From: DASZRZ01 sp963732925
GTDB lineage: Bacteria; Acidobacteriota; Terriglobia; Terriglobales; Acidobacteriaceae
Direction of reading: 5' to 3'
Assembly (NCBI GenBank): GCA_963732925.1
Contig: CAVTBJ010000006.1
Span: 326,725-390,724, forward strand
Length of the DNA stretch: 64,000 bases
Positions 34,736 to 47,381 of this stretch are shown here, one piece after another. Numbering within the stretch: the first letter of the stretch is position 1; each line of letters begins with the position of its first letter. A model generated the notes under the pieces. It did not search any database. It was not told the DNA's origin and worked only from the letters and a program-made list of their open reading frames with translations. A program made the translations under genes and the position numbers.

Positions 34736-36072
34736 TCAGGCCCGCCTGCGCAGGCGCAGCACGCTCTCGATATGAAAGGTTTGCGGAAAAAGGTCCAGCA
34801 GGTGAGCTCGTTCGATGCCGATATCCTGCCTCCAGCAGAATCCGGACATCTCGTCGCCTGGGTCGAAGGATCGCAGGAAACAGAAATGATGTCGCACGCG
34901 CCCAAAGCTCCTAACTCGCGCGCCACGCTGGCCCCCAGTCCGGCGCGCGGTGGGTCCACGATCACGCAGTCGAGCCGGCTTTTCTCCGGATGCCCTACAG
35001 GAACGCCTCCGTGCTGAGCTTGCGGGCAGAAACATTGGCCGGGATATTGCTTTTCAGATCGGCAAACGACGAGGCAGCCGCTTCCACGGCCGTCACCTGC
35101 TCAAACCCGCTCGCCAGCGCCAGCGAAAACAGGCCCACCCCGGCATAGAGGTCCGAGCGTGCCGGCCCGCCGAGATCCGAGGTCACAACGCGCAAAAGTT
35201 CGTCAATTAGAAAACGATTGCTCTGGAAAAACGACCCTGCGCTCACCCGGTACTCGCCAGCCGCCGTGCGGTACAGCAGAAAGCTGTCCCCGGACTCTTA
35301 GTCCGCATCTGCGCCTCCCGCAATGCCCGTGGCCGCCCGCGCCGGGCCTGCTCGAAGACGGCAATCCCCGCTATCTCCGGCAGCGCCTCCCGCAAGCTGC
35401 GGGCGAATCGTTCCATGCTGGAGAATTGGGCGGTCTCTCCGGGACTTCTGCCAGGGTGACTTCCATCAGCAGACGCTCGTCTTGCTCGTCGGCAAACCAT
35501 TCGACCTCCCCAACGCCGCCAGGAACCAGCCCCCGTTCGCCCAAATCCCAAAGCGCCGCAATGCCGCGCTGAATCAACGGCGAGCTGATGGGACACTCGC
35601 GCACCGGCAAAATCTCCGCCGAGCGAAAGCGGTTATAGCCCATGGCAAATCCCGGTCCGCCTCGCACTCGCATGCGCGTCCGATTGCGGTAATTCCATTC
35701 CGGAGAGGGATGCACCTGCACCTCGGCCGGCAGTTCCACTTTGGCAATGCGAAGGAATGTCTCGCGCAGAATCCGTTCCTTGATTCTTAGCTGGTTGTCG
35801 TAGTCCGTGTGCTGATACTGGCATCCGCCGCACTCGGTGAAATATGGGCATCCCGGCGTTCGGCGCTGGCTGGAAGGATCCACAACCCGGGCGAGTTGAG
35901 CGCGGGCAAAGCCCGGTCTTTCTTCCACCAACTCTGCCTCTACGCGCTCCCCCTCAAGCACAAAGGGGACAAAGACACTCTTGCCGGGCCCGCGCTCGTC
36001 CTGCGGCAGGCGCGCCAGACCTTCGCCGCCATAAATCAGTTTTTCGATAGTGAAGAAGCATGGATCGATCAC
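34736..36072 (-). CDS. rlmD: 23S rRNA (uracil(1939)-C(5))-methyltransferase RlmD-like (about five frameshifts)
   Basis: The pieces assemble into one RumA/TrmA-type enzyme. A TRAM-like start has FTIEKLIYGGEGLARLP. The [4Fe-4S] cysteines are in CPYFTECGGCQYQH. Then come NRTRMRVRGGPGFAMGYNRF, SFFQSNRFLIDELLRVV, DLYAGVGLFSLALASGFEQV, IVDPPRAGLGA and SCDPSTQATR (the SCDP motif holding the catalytic Cys), ending HIESVLRLRRRA with TGA at 34736. Frame changes fall near 35443, 35293, 34995, 34848 and 34822. GTG 36072 is the most plausible start, but this is uncertain. Every catalytic element survives, which argues for sequence errors over decay. No other gene in the window has as many breaks. Confidence 0.75.
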
Positions 36073-36315
36073 TAGGCAACCCGCCCGCTCGGTCGCAATT
36101 GCAACCTTATCATTCTGGAAGGGAAGCCTTGTGTCGGCACATGCGGCGAAACAGCAAGAGAAAGTGACAGGTTTCACCGCGCATTCTGCAATGGAACGGT
36201 TCGGGCAAAGCCAGGCGAAGGCATTCCGCAGTATCCAACGGTCACAAAACCTTCGACCGGCAGACGGACGAACCAACCCGCCGTGCCGCCCGTTCGCGGA
36301 GAAGCCGGTTGGCCG

Positions 36316-37016
36316 TTACATGTAAAACAGGCTCAGGCGCGGCAAGCCATACATCTCCAGCAGCCGCTTTTGAAGATACTGCTTATGGAGCTGCTCGATT
36401 TGCGCTCCCGACATCTTCCGTCGATAGGGCGCCAGTTCCCGGTCGGCCTCGCGCCCGAACGGCGACCACCTGCTCATCTGCAGTCGCCGTCAGCAGCGCG
36501 GCGAAGAGCTTCTCTTCCATCACAGTCAGCCGCCGCTCCAGCTCTTCCACGCGCAGTTTGCCCTGCTCGCCTTCGACCGAGCGCAGCGAGTTCTTTCAGC
36601 GCTGCTCCCGCCTCGCGCGTCATACCTTCGGCCGCCGCCGGAGCCGCGGCGCGCATCAGGGTCTCGGCGTTGCGCTTGAGATAGGCGGCAATGGTGGCAT
36701 TTTCGAATCCGGGACTTTCCTTTCCTGTTCTCTTCCGGCCCGCCGCGCCGACTTCCGCTTCCTGCATCTCTTCCGACGCGGCCAGCACTTCCTGGGAGCA
36801 ATAGGCCAGGCCGTTCACCTTACGGGTCTGCGAAGGCCGGCGCTCCCATTTGTCGAATGCCGCGTCGATGCCGCGCAAGACTGCTTCCAGCGGAATTCCC
36901 GCGTCCTTCCAGGTCTCGATCAGCGCCCAGTCCAGGGTGGAGAGCAGCAGCAGGGTGCCGCGCCGGCGCTGGAAGTGCTCTTCAATTTCCGTGAAATAGT
37001 TGAAGTAGTTGTCCAC
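36316..37016 (-). CDS. Conserved-looking hypothetical protein (two frameshifts)
   Basis: Not recognised. Reassembled, it runs from about GTG 37016 (VDNYFNYFTEIEEHFQRRRG, LLLLSTLDWALIETWKDAGI, RKVNGLAYCSQEVLAASEEM). It passes a frame change near 36590 into VEGEQGKLRVEELERRLTVM and another near 36455 into ELAPYRRKMSGAQIEQLHKQ. It ends LPRLSLFYM with TAA at 36316-36318. It is soluble, helical and rich in charged residues, with a likely coiled-coil second half. It lies between coaX and rlmD on the same strand, 58 bases from coaX, so probably in the same operon. Confidence 0.55.
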
Positions 37017-37074
37017 AGCGGCATTCGAGAGCAATTGGCAGTGAATTTCGGCCGAGCAGATTGCAGCGAGTAGT

Positions 37075-37894
37075 CTACTTTCCCGCACGGCGGCGCACAC
37101 TGGCCGCGTTGCGCTCCCAGACGATACGTAGTCCCTCCAGCGTCAGGAGCTCGTCCACTTGCTTGATAAACCGCGAGTGCCCGTCAAACAACGCCGCTAG
37201 TCCTCCCGTAGCAACCACCCGCGTCGCCGGACCCAGTCTCGCCAACCAGCCGTTCCAGAATTCCATCCACCAGCCCCAGGTACCCGTAGAAAAGACCTGA
37301 CTGGATACTGCCCACGGTACTGGTACCGATCACCTTTTGCGGCTGGCGAATGTCCACCCGCGGCAGGCGCGCCGTTTGCGAAAACAGCGCCTCGGCGGAA
37401 ATGCCGATTCCCGGGCGCAATAATTCCGCCCAGGTATTCGCCCTTGGCGGAGATGGCGTCGAACGTGGTCGCGGTGCCGAAGTCCACCACCACGCAGGGC
37501 CCGCCGTAGCGCTCGAAGGCCGCCACGCCGTTCGCCACGCGGTCGGCCCCCACTTCCGCCGGATTGTCATACTGCACCGGCATTCCGGTCTTCACTCCCG
37601 GCTCCACAAATACCGGCGTGGTACGAAAGTATTTCTCGCACACCTCGCGCAGGGTGGAATCCAGCGGGGGAACCACGGAAGAAATGATGATGCCGCGAAT
37701 CGCTCCCGGCTCCAGTCCCGCCATGGCGAATAGATTGCGGAACAGCACGCCATACTCATCCACGGTCTGCTGGCGCACGGTCGCCACCCGCCAGTGGGCC
37801 GCCAGCCGGGGCGCAACTTCCGCCTCTGCTCCAGCGCCGAGGCGTACACTCCTAGGACCGTATTCGTATTGCCAACATCGAGAACTAACAGCAT
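37075..37894 (-). CDS. coaX: Type III pantothenate kinase (three frameshifts)
   Basis: Begins MLLVLDVGNTNTVLGVYA at ATG 37894, the CoaX phosphate motif. After frame changes near 37838, 37413 and 37238 it continues with IIISSVVPPLDSTLREVCEK, VGADRVANGVAAFE, CVVVDFGTATTFDAISAKGE, GIGISAEALFSQTARLPRVD and ATRVVATGGLAALFDGHSRF to the stop at 37075. These are the complete type III kinase motifs. It phosphorylates pantothenate as the first step of CoA synthesis. As an essential step it is likely intact in vivo. It follows birA on the same strand. Confidence 0.88.
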
Positions 37895-38012
37895 AGGGAA
37901 TTACGCGAGCCAGTCTTGACCGGTGGCTTGTCCGGTATGCCTTGGGAGGGGAACAGCGTCCCCGAATCGTTCCTTCAAGCGGCTGCAGCCGCTGAGAGCA
38001 CGTCACACAGGT

Positions 38013-38840
38013 CTAGCGCTCCCGCACACCTCCCGACACCACAACCCGCAAGCCTTCCCGGGTCCGAACCCGCAGAAATCCCTGTTCGTCCAGACCCTCG
38101 GTCACGCCTTCAAATCCGCCATTTTCTTCGACTCGCACTTGCTTCCCCCGAGCGTACGAGGAGCTGGCTTCGAAGCGCCGCAAAATTTCCTGGCGCGCAT
38201 CGGCACAAAATACGCGGTACTCGCGGTCGAGCGATTTTAGCAGAGCCGCCGCAAACTCCACCCGCGGCCACCAGCGTCCGGTTTCGCGTCGCAAACTCGT
38301 CGCTACCGCCTGCAACTCCGGAGGAAACTCCTGCTGGTTCACATTCAGTCCAATTCCCACCACTACATAGCGCACCCGCGCCGGTTCCGCATTCAGCTCC
38401 ACCAGAATTCCGCCTAGCTTCCTTCCGTTCAGCAGCACATCATTCGGCCAGCGCAGATCAGGACAAATCGCCGTGACCTCCTCGATCGCTGCCTGCGCCG
38501 CCAACCCGGCGCTGAGCGACAGCACCAGAGACTCCGCGGGCGAAATTGCCTCCCTCTCCGCGCCGCCGAACCCGCGCCGCGGACGAAGCACCACCGAACA
38601 GTAAATTCCAGACGCCCGCTCTGAGTGCCACGAGTGCCCCCCGCGCCCGCGCCCGGAAAGCTGCTCTTCGGCGAGGAACACGGCTCCTTCGGGCTCTCCC
38701 CCGGCGGCAGCTTCCATCGCTACCGCGTTGGTCGACCCGGTTTGCCCGAGGTGATGAACCCGGCCCGCAAAAATTGTCCCTTCGATCTCTGGCGCAAGGA
38801 TCGACGGAAGAATTTCGTCGTGAATCTTCTCCATCTCCAT
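38013..38840 (-). CDS. birA: Biotin--[acetyl-CoA-carboxylase] ligase, class I (no DNA-binding domain)
   Basis: About 275 residues from ATG 38840 (an upstream in-frame start at 38909 exists). The biotin/lipoate ligase motifs are HHLGQTGSTNAVAMEAAAGG, FLAEEQLSGRGRGGHSWHSE, DLRWPNDVLLNGRKLGGILV and YVVVGIGLNVNQ. The C-terminal SH3-like domain is SYARGKQVRVEENGGFEG. The winged-helix repressor domain of E. coli BirA is absent, so it is a plain ligase. It biotinylates AccB and thus feeds the carboxylase whose beta subunit is also in the window. coaX follows. Confidence 0.92.
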   Translation of the reverse strand: MEMEKIHDEILPSILAPEIEGTIFAGRVHHLGQTGSTNAVAMEAAAGGEPEGAVFLAEEQLSGRGRGGHSWHSERASGIYCSVVLRPRRGFGGAEREAISPAESLVLSLSAGLAAQAAIEEVTAICPDLRWPNDVLLNGRKLGGILVELNAEPARVRYVVVGIGLNVNQQEFPPELQAVATSLRRETGRWWPRVEFAAALLKSLDREYRVFCADARQEILRRFEASSSYARGKQVRVEENGGFEGVTEGLDEQGFLRVRTREGLRVVVSGGVRER

Positions 38841-39015
38841 GCTCCTCGCGGCCACCAGATGCGTAGTCTTTCCGCCATTCCCGATCTCTTTCCGGGAACC
38901 AAACACCACATCAGGAAGCCCCCGTTCCTAACTGGATTACTCCGCTGAATACCTGAGTGACAACCTTAATTAGCAAGGATTAGAGTACGCGCTATCCGTT
39001 CAATCAGGAGCGTGC

Positions 39016-39600
39016 GTGCGAAGCTTTTTGCTCGTGGCTTTGCTCACTTGCGCTGCATTCTGCGCCGGAGCACAGGAGCCGCCGGCGGCTCCCAGTAGCC
39101 AATTCGTCGCCGGCGCCGCAGTGCGCGATTCCAGGACTCCCGTGCTTCCAGCCGATCCAGCAGGTCAGGAATTCGCCTTCCTGGCCCTCCGCCTTCCTCT
39201 TCGCTCTCTGGCAAACGAACCGCCAACGGCGATGGAGAATCGCTACCTGATTTCTCCCCTTATCTCCTCCGTCGGCCGGCAAAAGCCTCGCAAGGTTCTG
39301 GACCGCACTTTTCTGCTGATGATGGGCGCCGGAACCGCCCTCACCGTCCTCGACTTTGAAATGACGCAGAGCTGCCTGGGCCGGCACGTCTGCATGGAAG
39401 CCAACCCGCTGGTTCCCACCTCGCGCGCCGGAATGTACGCCACCAACATTCCTTTCAATGCGGCTCTTTATTATTGGAGCTACCGGCGCAAGGCCTCCGG
39501 CAAGCGTTTCTGGTGGGTCGCGCCGCTGGCCATCATCGGCTCGCACGCCGTGGGCGCGGCCTCCAATGTGCCCTTCATAGGAAAAAAGACGGCTCCTTAG
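39016..39600 (+). CDS. Exported or membrane protein with EANPL motif (DUF5658-like)
   Basis: 194 residues from GTG 39016 with a signal peptide (MRSFLLVALLTCAAFCAGAQ) and a polar stretch. Then come hydrophobic segments around FLLMMGAGTALTVLDFEMTQ, AALYYWSY and FWWVAPLAIIGSHAVGAASN. The pairing of an Asp-containing helix with a later CMEANPLVP resembles the small DUF5658-type membrane proteins, in which D...EANP is conserved. No function is known. It stands alone on the plus strand. Confidence 0.6.
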   Translation: MRSFLLVALLTCAAFCAGAQEPPAAPSSQFVAGAAVRDSRTPVLPADPAGQEFAFLALRLPLRSLANEPPTAMENRYLISPLISSVGRQKPRKVLDRTFLLMMGAGTALTVLDFEMTQSCLGRHVCMEANPLVPTSRAGMYATNIPFNAALYYWSYRRKASGKRFWWVAPLAIIGSHAVGAASNVPFIGKKTAP

Positions 39601-39715
39601 CCAGCGAGATATTCCCGACCGGTGGCGTAGTCCTTCAGGCTTGCGGACCGAGAGGCGGCTAAAGACTGGCTTCAGCCACTGAGGTACGTATTCGCACGTT
39701 TCCTGGTAAATATCC

Positions 39716-40594
39716 TCAAACCGGATGCACTCGCAGGTTCATGTCCGCGGCCTTGGCTGAGTGCGTCAGCGCGCCCACCGAAACAAAATCCACGCCGGTT
39801 TCCGCGTACGCGCGAACATTTTCCAGAGTAATGCCGCCGGAAGCTTCGGTCGGGATCCGCCGCTCATCGCGCCGCACCCGCGCCACCGCCTCCCGCACCT
39901 GCTCGACGCTCATGTTGTCCAGCAACAGAGCTTCCGCGCCGCTCGCCAGCCCTTCTTCCAGCTCCTGCATAGTGCGCACTTCCACCTGGATCGTCTGCGA
40001 CCCCCGCCGGTTGCGATATGCCCGCTCGAGCGCCGGCCTGATGCCGCCCGCCAGCTCGATGTGGTTGTTCTTGATCAGCACGCCGTCCGAAAGATCGTGC
40101 CGGTGGTTGGTGCCACCGCCGCAGCGCACCGCATATTTATCCAGCATGCGGAATCCCGGGACCGTTTTTCTCGTATCCAGAATCTTGGTGCCGGTACCGG
40201 CCAGCGCATCCACGAACTTGCGCGTCTGCGTGGCGATTCCGCTCATGTGTTGCAGCACATTCAGAATCACACGCTCGCAGGAAAGAATCACCCGCGCGTT
40301 GTGCCGGATGGCCGCGATCGGCTGCCCCTTGTGCAGCCGCACGCCATCAAAGATTTCCGGATGGCTGCGCACTTCCGGCACCGTCGTCACCGTGCCGTCG
40401 AGCAGGGCGAAGACTTCGAAAATACGAGGAATGCAGCCCAGCCCCGAGAGCACGCAGTCCTCCTTGGCAGCAATAATCGCGGAGGCCTGCTGTCGCGGCT
40501 CAATGCAGGCGTAGGTGGTGGCGTCTTGCGTCGCCCGGTCTTCGACCAGGGCGTTCTCCAGGATGGCGGTGGCTCTCCGGCTGTTCCAGTCCAT
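39716..40594 (-). CDS. nadC: Nicotinate-nucleotide pyrophosphorylase (carboxylating)
   Basis: 292 residues, intact. Quinolinate phosphoribosyltransferase motifs: VILNVLQHMSGIATQTRKFV, ILDTRKTVPGFRMLDKYAVR, CGGGTNHRHDLSDGVLIKNN, VEVRTMQELEEGL and EASGGITLENVRAYAETGVD. It makes nicotinate mononucleotide from quinolinate, the substrate of the nadD product encoded about 13 kb away. Confidence 0.95.
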   Translation of the reverse strand: MDWNSRRATAILENALVEDRATQDATTYACIEPRQQASAIIAAKEDCVLSGLGCIPRIFEVFALLDGTVTTVPEVRSHPEIFDGVRLHKGQPIAAIRHNARVILSCERVILNVLQHMSGIATQTRKFVDALAGTGTKILDTRKTVPGFRMLDKYAVRCGGGTNHRHDLSDGVLIKNNHIELAGGIRPALERAYRNRRGSQTIQVEVRTMQELEEGLASGAEALLLDNMSVEQVREAVARVRRDERRIPTEASGGITLENVRAYAETGVDFVSVGALTHSAKAADMNLRVHPV

Positions 40595-40690
40595 TTCAGT
40601 GGCCAGTCAAATCTGCTTCAGCTACTCACCAGGCGCAACGTGTCGGTTCGCATTAGGGGACGCTCCATTGCACCTGCCCGGGAAGGCGAC

Positions 40691-41104
40691 TCACCGAATG
40701 AAGTAGCCTGCCACCTTCCACTTGCTGTGCTCCAGAGTCAGAGTAACAGTTTCCACCGCTTCCGCCTTGTTCTTAAAAGCGGACCTGAATTGAAGCAAAG
40801 CGTAGCTTCCCTCCGGCAGTCCCGGAAGTGACTTTGTAAGCGTGGCGCTCATCAGGCTGCGGTTTGACGAGAGCGGCCCGAGCGGTTCCCGGACACTTTT
40901 CACGATGCCCACCCATTTCTGTTTCCCAATTCTGGACTGAAAGAGGGAGCTGGCTTCCGCCCAGCTCTCCGCGTACTTACCGCTATCGACGAGCGCAAGC
41001 CATTGTTCCGAGCTAAAACGAGCCTCCTCTTGCGAACCCGCTGCCTGCGTGAGCTGCGTTGCCAGCGCAAGCGCCAGAAGAACGAATCCGATCTGCTTTT
41101 TCAT
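40691..41104 (-). CDS. DUF4019-domain exported protein
   Basis: 137 residues with a signal peptide (MKKQIGFVLLALALATQLTQ). The DUF4019 pattern is WLALVDSGKYAESWAEASSL, FQSRIGKQKWVGIVKSVREP and EGSYALLQFRSAFKNKAEAV with a conserved C-terminal KWKVAGYFIR. The cystatin-like fold is periplasmic; its role is unknown. It follows valS by 21 bases on the same strand and may be co-transcribed. Confidence 0.85.
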   Translation of the reverse strand: MKKQIGFVLLALALATQLTQAAGSQEEARFSSEQWLALVDSGKYAESWAEASSLFQSRIGKQKWVGIVKSVREPLGPLSSNRSLMSATLTKSLPGLPEGSYALLQFRSAFKNKAEAVETVTLTLEHSKWKVAGYFIR

Positions 41105-41125
41105 GCTCTGCCTTTCTTCGGCGAA

Positions 41126-44260
<3,135 letters not shown>

Positions 44261-44302
44261 GCAGATGTCTTTTATGCATTCGGGCGCCTTTACCGCCTCT
44301 GG

Positions 44303-44346
44303 GTGCCCCATTCAAGCCCGTTTTTGGCTTGAGTGGGGTAGTTCCC
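44303..44346. repeat. Palindromic repeat copy just upstream of valS
   Basis: GTGCCCCATTCAAGCC - CGTTTTT - GGCTTGAGTGGGGTAGTTCC, the cleanest copy, with arms CCCCATTCAAGCC and GGCTTGAGTGGGG (one mismatch in 13). It ends about 43 bases before the valS start and is outside any gene. As RNA it would be a strong hairpin in the valS leader. Confidence 0.85.
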
Positions 44347-44750
44347 TAATTTCGACGAAACCACCGCACAATGCTCAGGCACCGCCTGTCGGCCATCAAG
44401 GCCGCCCAGACCCCGCCAGAGTGCAGTGAGCAACCTTGAATACTACAGTTCGGAGAAAACCAGGGTCAAACTTCGGGAGAAGCAGGGGATAGCAGCCCAC
44501 AGTCCCTCTCTCGCGCACCTTATTGCAGCTGTTGTCCTCCGGCCCGGGCCGCTCCGGGAATTGGCCGAGGATGTTTGTCAATCGAAAGCTGGTGAATCTG
44601 AAAGGCGGCAGTGGCCCTGCATTTCGCTTACTGACAACTTTTGCCGCGTTCATAGCTCGATTCGTATAACCCCGGCAATGGAAGCTGGAATTACCGATCA
44701 CGTTTGGACGTTGCGTGAGATGCTGGCGAGTAGGTGATACGATTCCCCGC
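44347..44750. other. Intergenic region upstream of valS, no gene recognised
   Basis: About 400 bases. Open frames on both strands lack ribosome binding sites and protein-like composition. I looked for a T-box (GGTGGNACCGCG) on the valS strand and did not find one. Base composition becomes more AT-rich towards the next gene. Confidence 0.4.
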
Positions 44751-45089
44751 ATGGATCAGCCGCCGCAAGTGGACAACAAGGATTTGTTGGCGCAATTTCA
44801 TCAGACGATTTCAGAACAGCTCAACGCTAGGCTTTCGGAAAGCCCGAAGTTCTTCGGACTATTGGTTGTTGTTAGCACTGCATACGGGTATGTGCTGACC
44901 AAGGCCCCCGGCCTTTTCCTCGCTGGGAGCCTCCTAGCTCTGGCCACGACATTATGGGCGAGTTGGTATCTCGCCGCACTCGGATACGCCTTCAGATTCC
45001 TGCAAAACTGTCAGCATTGCATAGAACATAAGCTCGGCTGGGCGGCCTATACGCCGGGACGCTCACAAAAATGGGAAAACAGGGAGTAA
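44751..45089 (+). CDS. Small membrane protein of unknown function
   Basis: 112 residues from ATG 44751. After a polar N-terminus (MDQPPQVDNKDLLAQFHQTI) come two hydrophobic segments (FFGLLVVVSTAYGYVLTKAP and GLFLAGSLLALATTLWASWY) and a cysteine/histidine patch (NCQHCIEHKLGW). No family recognised. A one-base change near 45075 (CAAAAATGGG) would join it in frame to the next reading frame, giving a single protein of about 220 residues. Codon use is more AT-rich than its neighbours. Confidence 0.55.
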   Translation: MDQPPQVDNKDLLAQFHQTISEQLNARLSESPKFFGLLVVVSTAYGYVLTKAPGLFLAGSLLALATTLWASWYLAALGYAFRFLQNCQHCIEHKLGWAAYTPGRSQKWENRE

Positions 45090-45135
45090 GCGGCAGTCGG
45101 GCAAGCCACCGGAGCGTATCAAGAATCTAAGTGAC

Positions 45136-45420
45136 GTGTTTTGGCTTCTGCCCGGCATATACCATGCTCATGCGGCTGGTCTCTGCGGGTTCACTGGGAT
45201 TATCTGCGTAGCATCTTGTCGCATTTCTTGGTGCTGGTGGCCCGAGTATCACTGTTGGATCGTGACCACGGGCTCAATCGCGTTCTTCGCAAGCCTAGTG
45301 TTGGTCCTCATGCTCAATGTGCATTATGTTCGCAAGTACCGAGATGAAACATGGCAGGATCCAGCAGTATACGATTCTAAAACCAGCAATCAGGCTGACG
45401 GGGCGCCGCCAGCGAACTGA
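45136..45420 (+). CDS. Small membrane protein, possibly the C-terminal half of the preceding gene
   Basis: 94 residues from GTG 45136. It has hydrophobic segments around LLPGIYHAHAAGLCGFTGII and IVTTGSIAFFASLVLVLMLN and a polar tail (HYVRKYRDETWQDPAVYDSK). The frame is open upstream to the end of the preceding gene (GKPPERIKNLSDVFWLLPG), and the GTG has no ribosome binding site. A frameshifted single gene is therefore plausible. No family recognised. Confidence 0.45.
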   Translation: MFWLLPGIYHAHAAGLCGFTGIICVASCRISWCWWPEYHCWIVTTGSIAFFASLVLVLMLNVHYVRKYRDETWQDPAVYDSKTSNQADGAPPAN

Positions 45421-45477
45421 CCCCCTCTGAACAGCGATCCCACTCGCGGGCCATTTTAGGTTTTCAGCGGAGGCGAA

Positions 45478-45852
45478 ATGCCGATACTAAGAAATGAACA
45501 ACGGCTGGTTCTAGGTTTGGGGATGCTTCTTTTTCTATTCAGTTGCATTTACGTACCATGGGAGCGGAGCATATATCAAACGGTATTCATATCAAAGCCG
45601 GATGCACATACACCGGCTGTACAAGCTGAATATCATTCAATCTCTCCAACAGAAACACACTACGGGTGGGTTTTTCGGCGTCCGGTTTTTGAGTCCATCT
45701 TCGAAGACCTTCCCGGCTATAAGAACACTGGTATTAGTTTGTCTTGGGAATTGAACGTCCAATTTCTAATGGTCGAGTGGCTGGGCATCTGCCTGATCAC
45801 TGGGGCGCTAATTTGGCTGCTACAGGGACCGAGAAGGACACCTATTTCATAG
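45478..45852 (+). CDS. Membrane protein of unknown function
   Basis: 124 residues from ATG 45478, with GCGGAGG at a good distance. One membrane helix lies at each end (LVLGLGMLLFLFSCIYVPW and MVEWLGICLITGALIWLLQG), with a roughly 65-residue loop between, probably periplasmic (THYGWVFRRPVFESIFEDLP). I have seen this two-helix type as small membrane proteins scattered through bacteria, but cannot name a family. AT-rich relative to the surrounding genome. Confidence 0.6.
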   Translation: MPILRNEQRLVLGLGMLLFLFSCIYVPWERSIYQTVFISKPDAHTPAVQAEYHSISPTETHYGWVFRRPVFESIFEDLPGYKNTGISLSWELNVQFLMVEWLGICLITGALIWLLQGPRRTPIS

Positions 45853-45941
45853 TTCAACGCACTTTTCAGACACTACCAGATTGTCGCCTAGAATTCAGGC
45901 ACTGAATGGAATGTGATCCGTCTCGTTCCCAAGGAGCAAAA

Positions 45942-46424
45942 ATGCCTTCTCGCAAATTCCTGATCATTGGTACTGCCATACTTTCGCTGGCAATCGCGTT
46001 CGCGTGGGCGCAGAAACGGCCTTCCTCGTCATCATCATGGCCCTGGCCGGATTCCATGGATGCGGTCCAGGCAGCTCCCAGAAATCATAAGGTCTTGTAT
46101 GAAGATGAAAACGTTCGCATCCTGTCGGTTACGGTGCAACCGGGCGAGAAAGAGAACATGCACTTTCACCGCTGGCCTTCGGTCCTGATTTTCGATTCTT
46201 ACCCAAAGCTCCGGAACACTACATGGGACGGAAAAGTCCTGCTGCGCAATGGCCTGGGACCCAACGATGCTTTCCCCGTCGTGATCAGCATGCCACCTCA
46301 GGAGCCGCACTCAATCGAAGACCTCGACAGCTTCCCTGTACACATCTACCGCCTTGAGTTCAAAAAACTAAAATTCCGGAATCTATCTCCCGGCGGAGGA
46401 TTCAAGACGAAAACTGCTCAGTAG
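45942..46424 (+). CDS. Exported cupin-like protein
   Basis: 160 residues from ATG 45942, with AAGGAG 6 bases in front. An N-terminal membrane anchor or signal (FLIIGTAILSLAIAFAWAQ) precedes a Ser/Pro linker and a single cupin domain: VRILSVTVQPGEKENMHFHR (metal-type HxH), then VISMPPQEPHSIEDLDSFPV. It may bind a metal or small ligand outside the cell membrane. The function is unknown. Confidence 0.7.
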   Translation: MPSRKFLIIGTAILSLAIAFAWAQKRPSSSSSWPWPDSMDAVQAAPRNHKVLYEDENVRILSVTVQPGEKENMHFHRWPSVLIFDSYPKLRNTTWDGKVLLRNGLGPNDAFPVVISMPPQEPHSIEDLDSFPVHIYRLEFKKLKFRNLSPGGGFKTKTAQ

Positions 46425-46425
46425 A

Positions 46426-46453
46426 GTACCCCGTTCAAGCCGAGTGCCCCATC
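46426..46453. repeat. Partial copy of the valS palindromic repeat
   Basis: GTACCCCGTTCAAGCC followed directly by GAGTGCCCCATCC. This is the left arm and then what looks like the start of a second left arm. It may be a decayed or rearranged copy. With the full copy at 44303 it brackets the AT-rich islet. Confidence 0.5.
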
Positions 46454-46581
46454 CTTCGCGCCTTCCGAAGTGTGGGAGACCAATGGCTTTTGCCTAACTA
46501 CCATCACCTCGCCTATGGCGGCTCAGTCGTGGGGTTCTAAGATATTCAGAAATCTTCGGCCCAGTTTTAATTCGAGCGTGA

Positions 46582-47193
46582 TCAAACCGGCGCTTTTCCC
46601 TCCAGGGTACGCTCTGCCCCTCGAAACATGCGCCGCATCGAGCGCACCACAAAACGGATCAGCACGACAATCGCCAGCAGCAGCAGCAATACAACTGCAG
46701 CTGCAAGGAAGGGGTGCCTGGTTGCGAACCAGGTGAGACCGACGGCAATCCCATCTTCACCAAGGCTGAGAGCAATGTTTGAAAACGGCTCGGGGCTTGC
46801 TGTTACGGCGGCTCGCACGGCAGTCTTGCCGCTGTGGGAGGCAAGCGCGATTCCCCCGCCGACGACGGCGCTAAGAGCCTGCGCCGCAGGCGGCAGGTGC
46901 GCGGCAGCGCCATATGCGAGCAGGGCGGCTACCGGCACGCGCACGAACGTGTGCAGCGCGTTCCAGATCAAGTCGAAACCAGGGATCTTGTCGGCAAAAA
47001 ACTCAACCAGGAACATCGCCACACAAGCAGCAATTACCGGCCAGCTTTCCACGGTGTGCAAGGATGCCGGTAATATGAGGAGATTGGCGCGCGCAAGCAG
47101 ACCGAGGGTCGCGACCGTTGCATAGACGTTCAGCCCGGCGGCGAAGCTCGTGGCGGCGATTACAGCGGCGAGTTGTTCGTGGGAGATCGGCAC
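46582..47193 (-). CDS. DUF4126-domain membrane protein
   Basis: 203 residues with about six membrane segments. The DUF4126 pattern is SFAAGLNVYATVATLGLLAR, VEFFADKIPGFDLIWNALHT, VVGGGIALASHSGKTAVRAA and NIALSLGEDGIAVGLTWFAT. The family is widespread and uncharacterised. It stands alone, with a long gap to the EF-P-like gene upstream. Confidence 0.85.
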   Translation of the reverse strand: MPISHEQLAAVIAATSFAAGLNVYATVATLGLLARANLLILPASLHTVESWPVIAACVAMFLVEFFADKIPGFDLIWNALHTFVRVPVAALLAYGAAAHLPPAAQALSAVVGGGIALASHSGKTAVRAAVTASPEPFSNIALSLGEDGIAVGLTWFATRHPFLAAAVVLLLLLAIVVLIRFVVRSMRRMFRGAERTLEGKAPV

Positions 47194-47381
47194 GCTTCAC
47201 TCACACAATCTCGCAAGGACAAATCAGGTCGCAGTGGAAGCTGCAGACCGGAGGGATTCCACAATCTCCACGCTAGATTTCGCGGGTGCCGATTGGGATC
47301 AGAGCACCCATCTCTCCGAAGCACACATGTCTCCGAAGCCATAGATCGGGCGCCTGCCTCAGGTCCCCAATTTGCCAGCCC

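Noticed and set aside
34736..36072. Calling rlmD a decayed pseudogene because it has about five frame changes
   Set aside because: All catalytic motifs remain and similar breaks affect essential genes in the same window, so sequence error is the simpler reading.
44347..44750. A T-box or other aminoacyl-tRNA riboswitch upstream of valS
   Set aside because: I looked for the conserved T-box sequence on the valS strand and did not find it. The only clear structure is the palindromic repeat.
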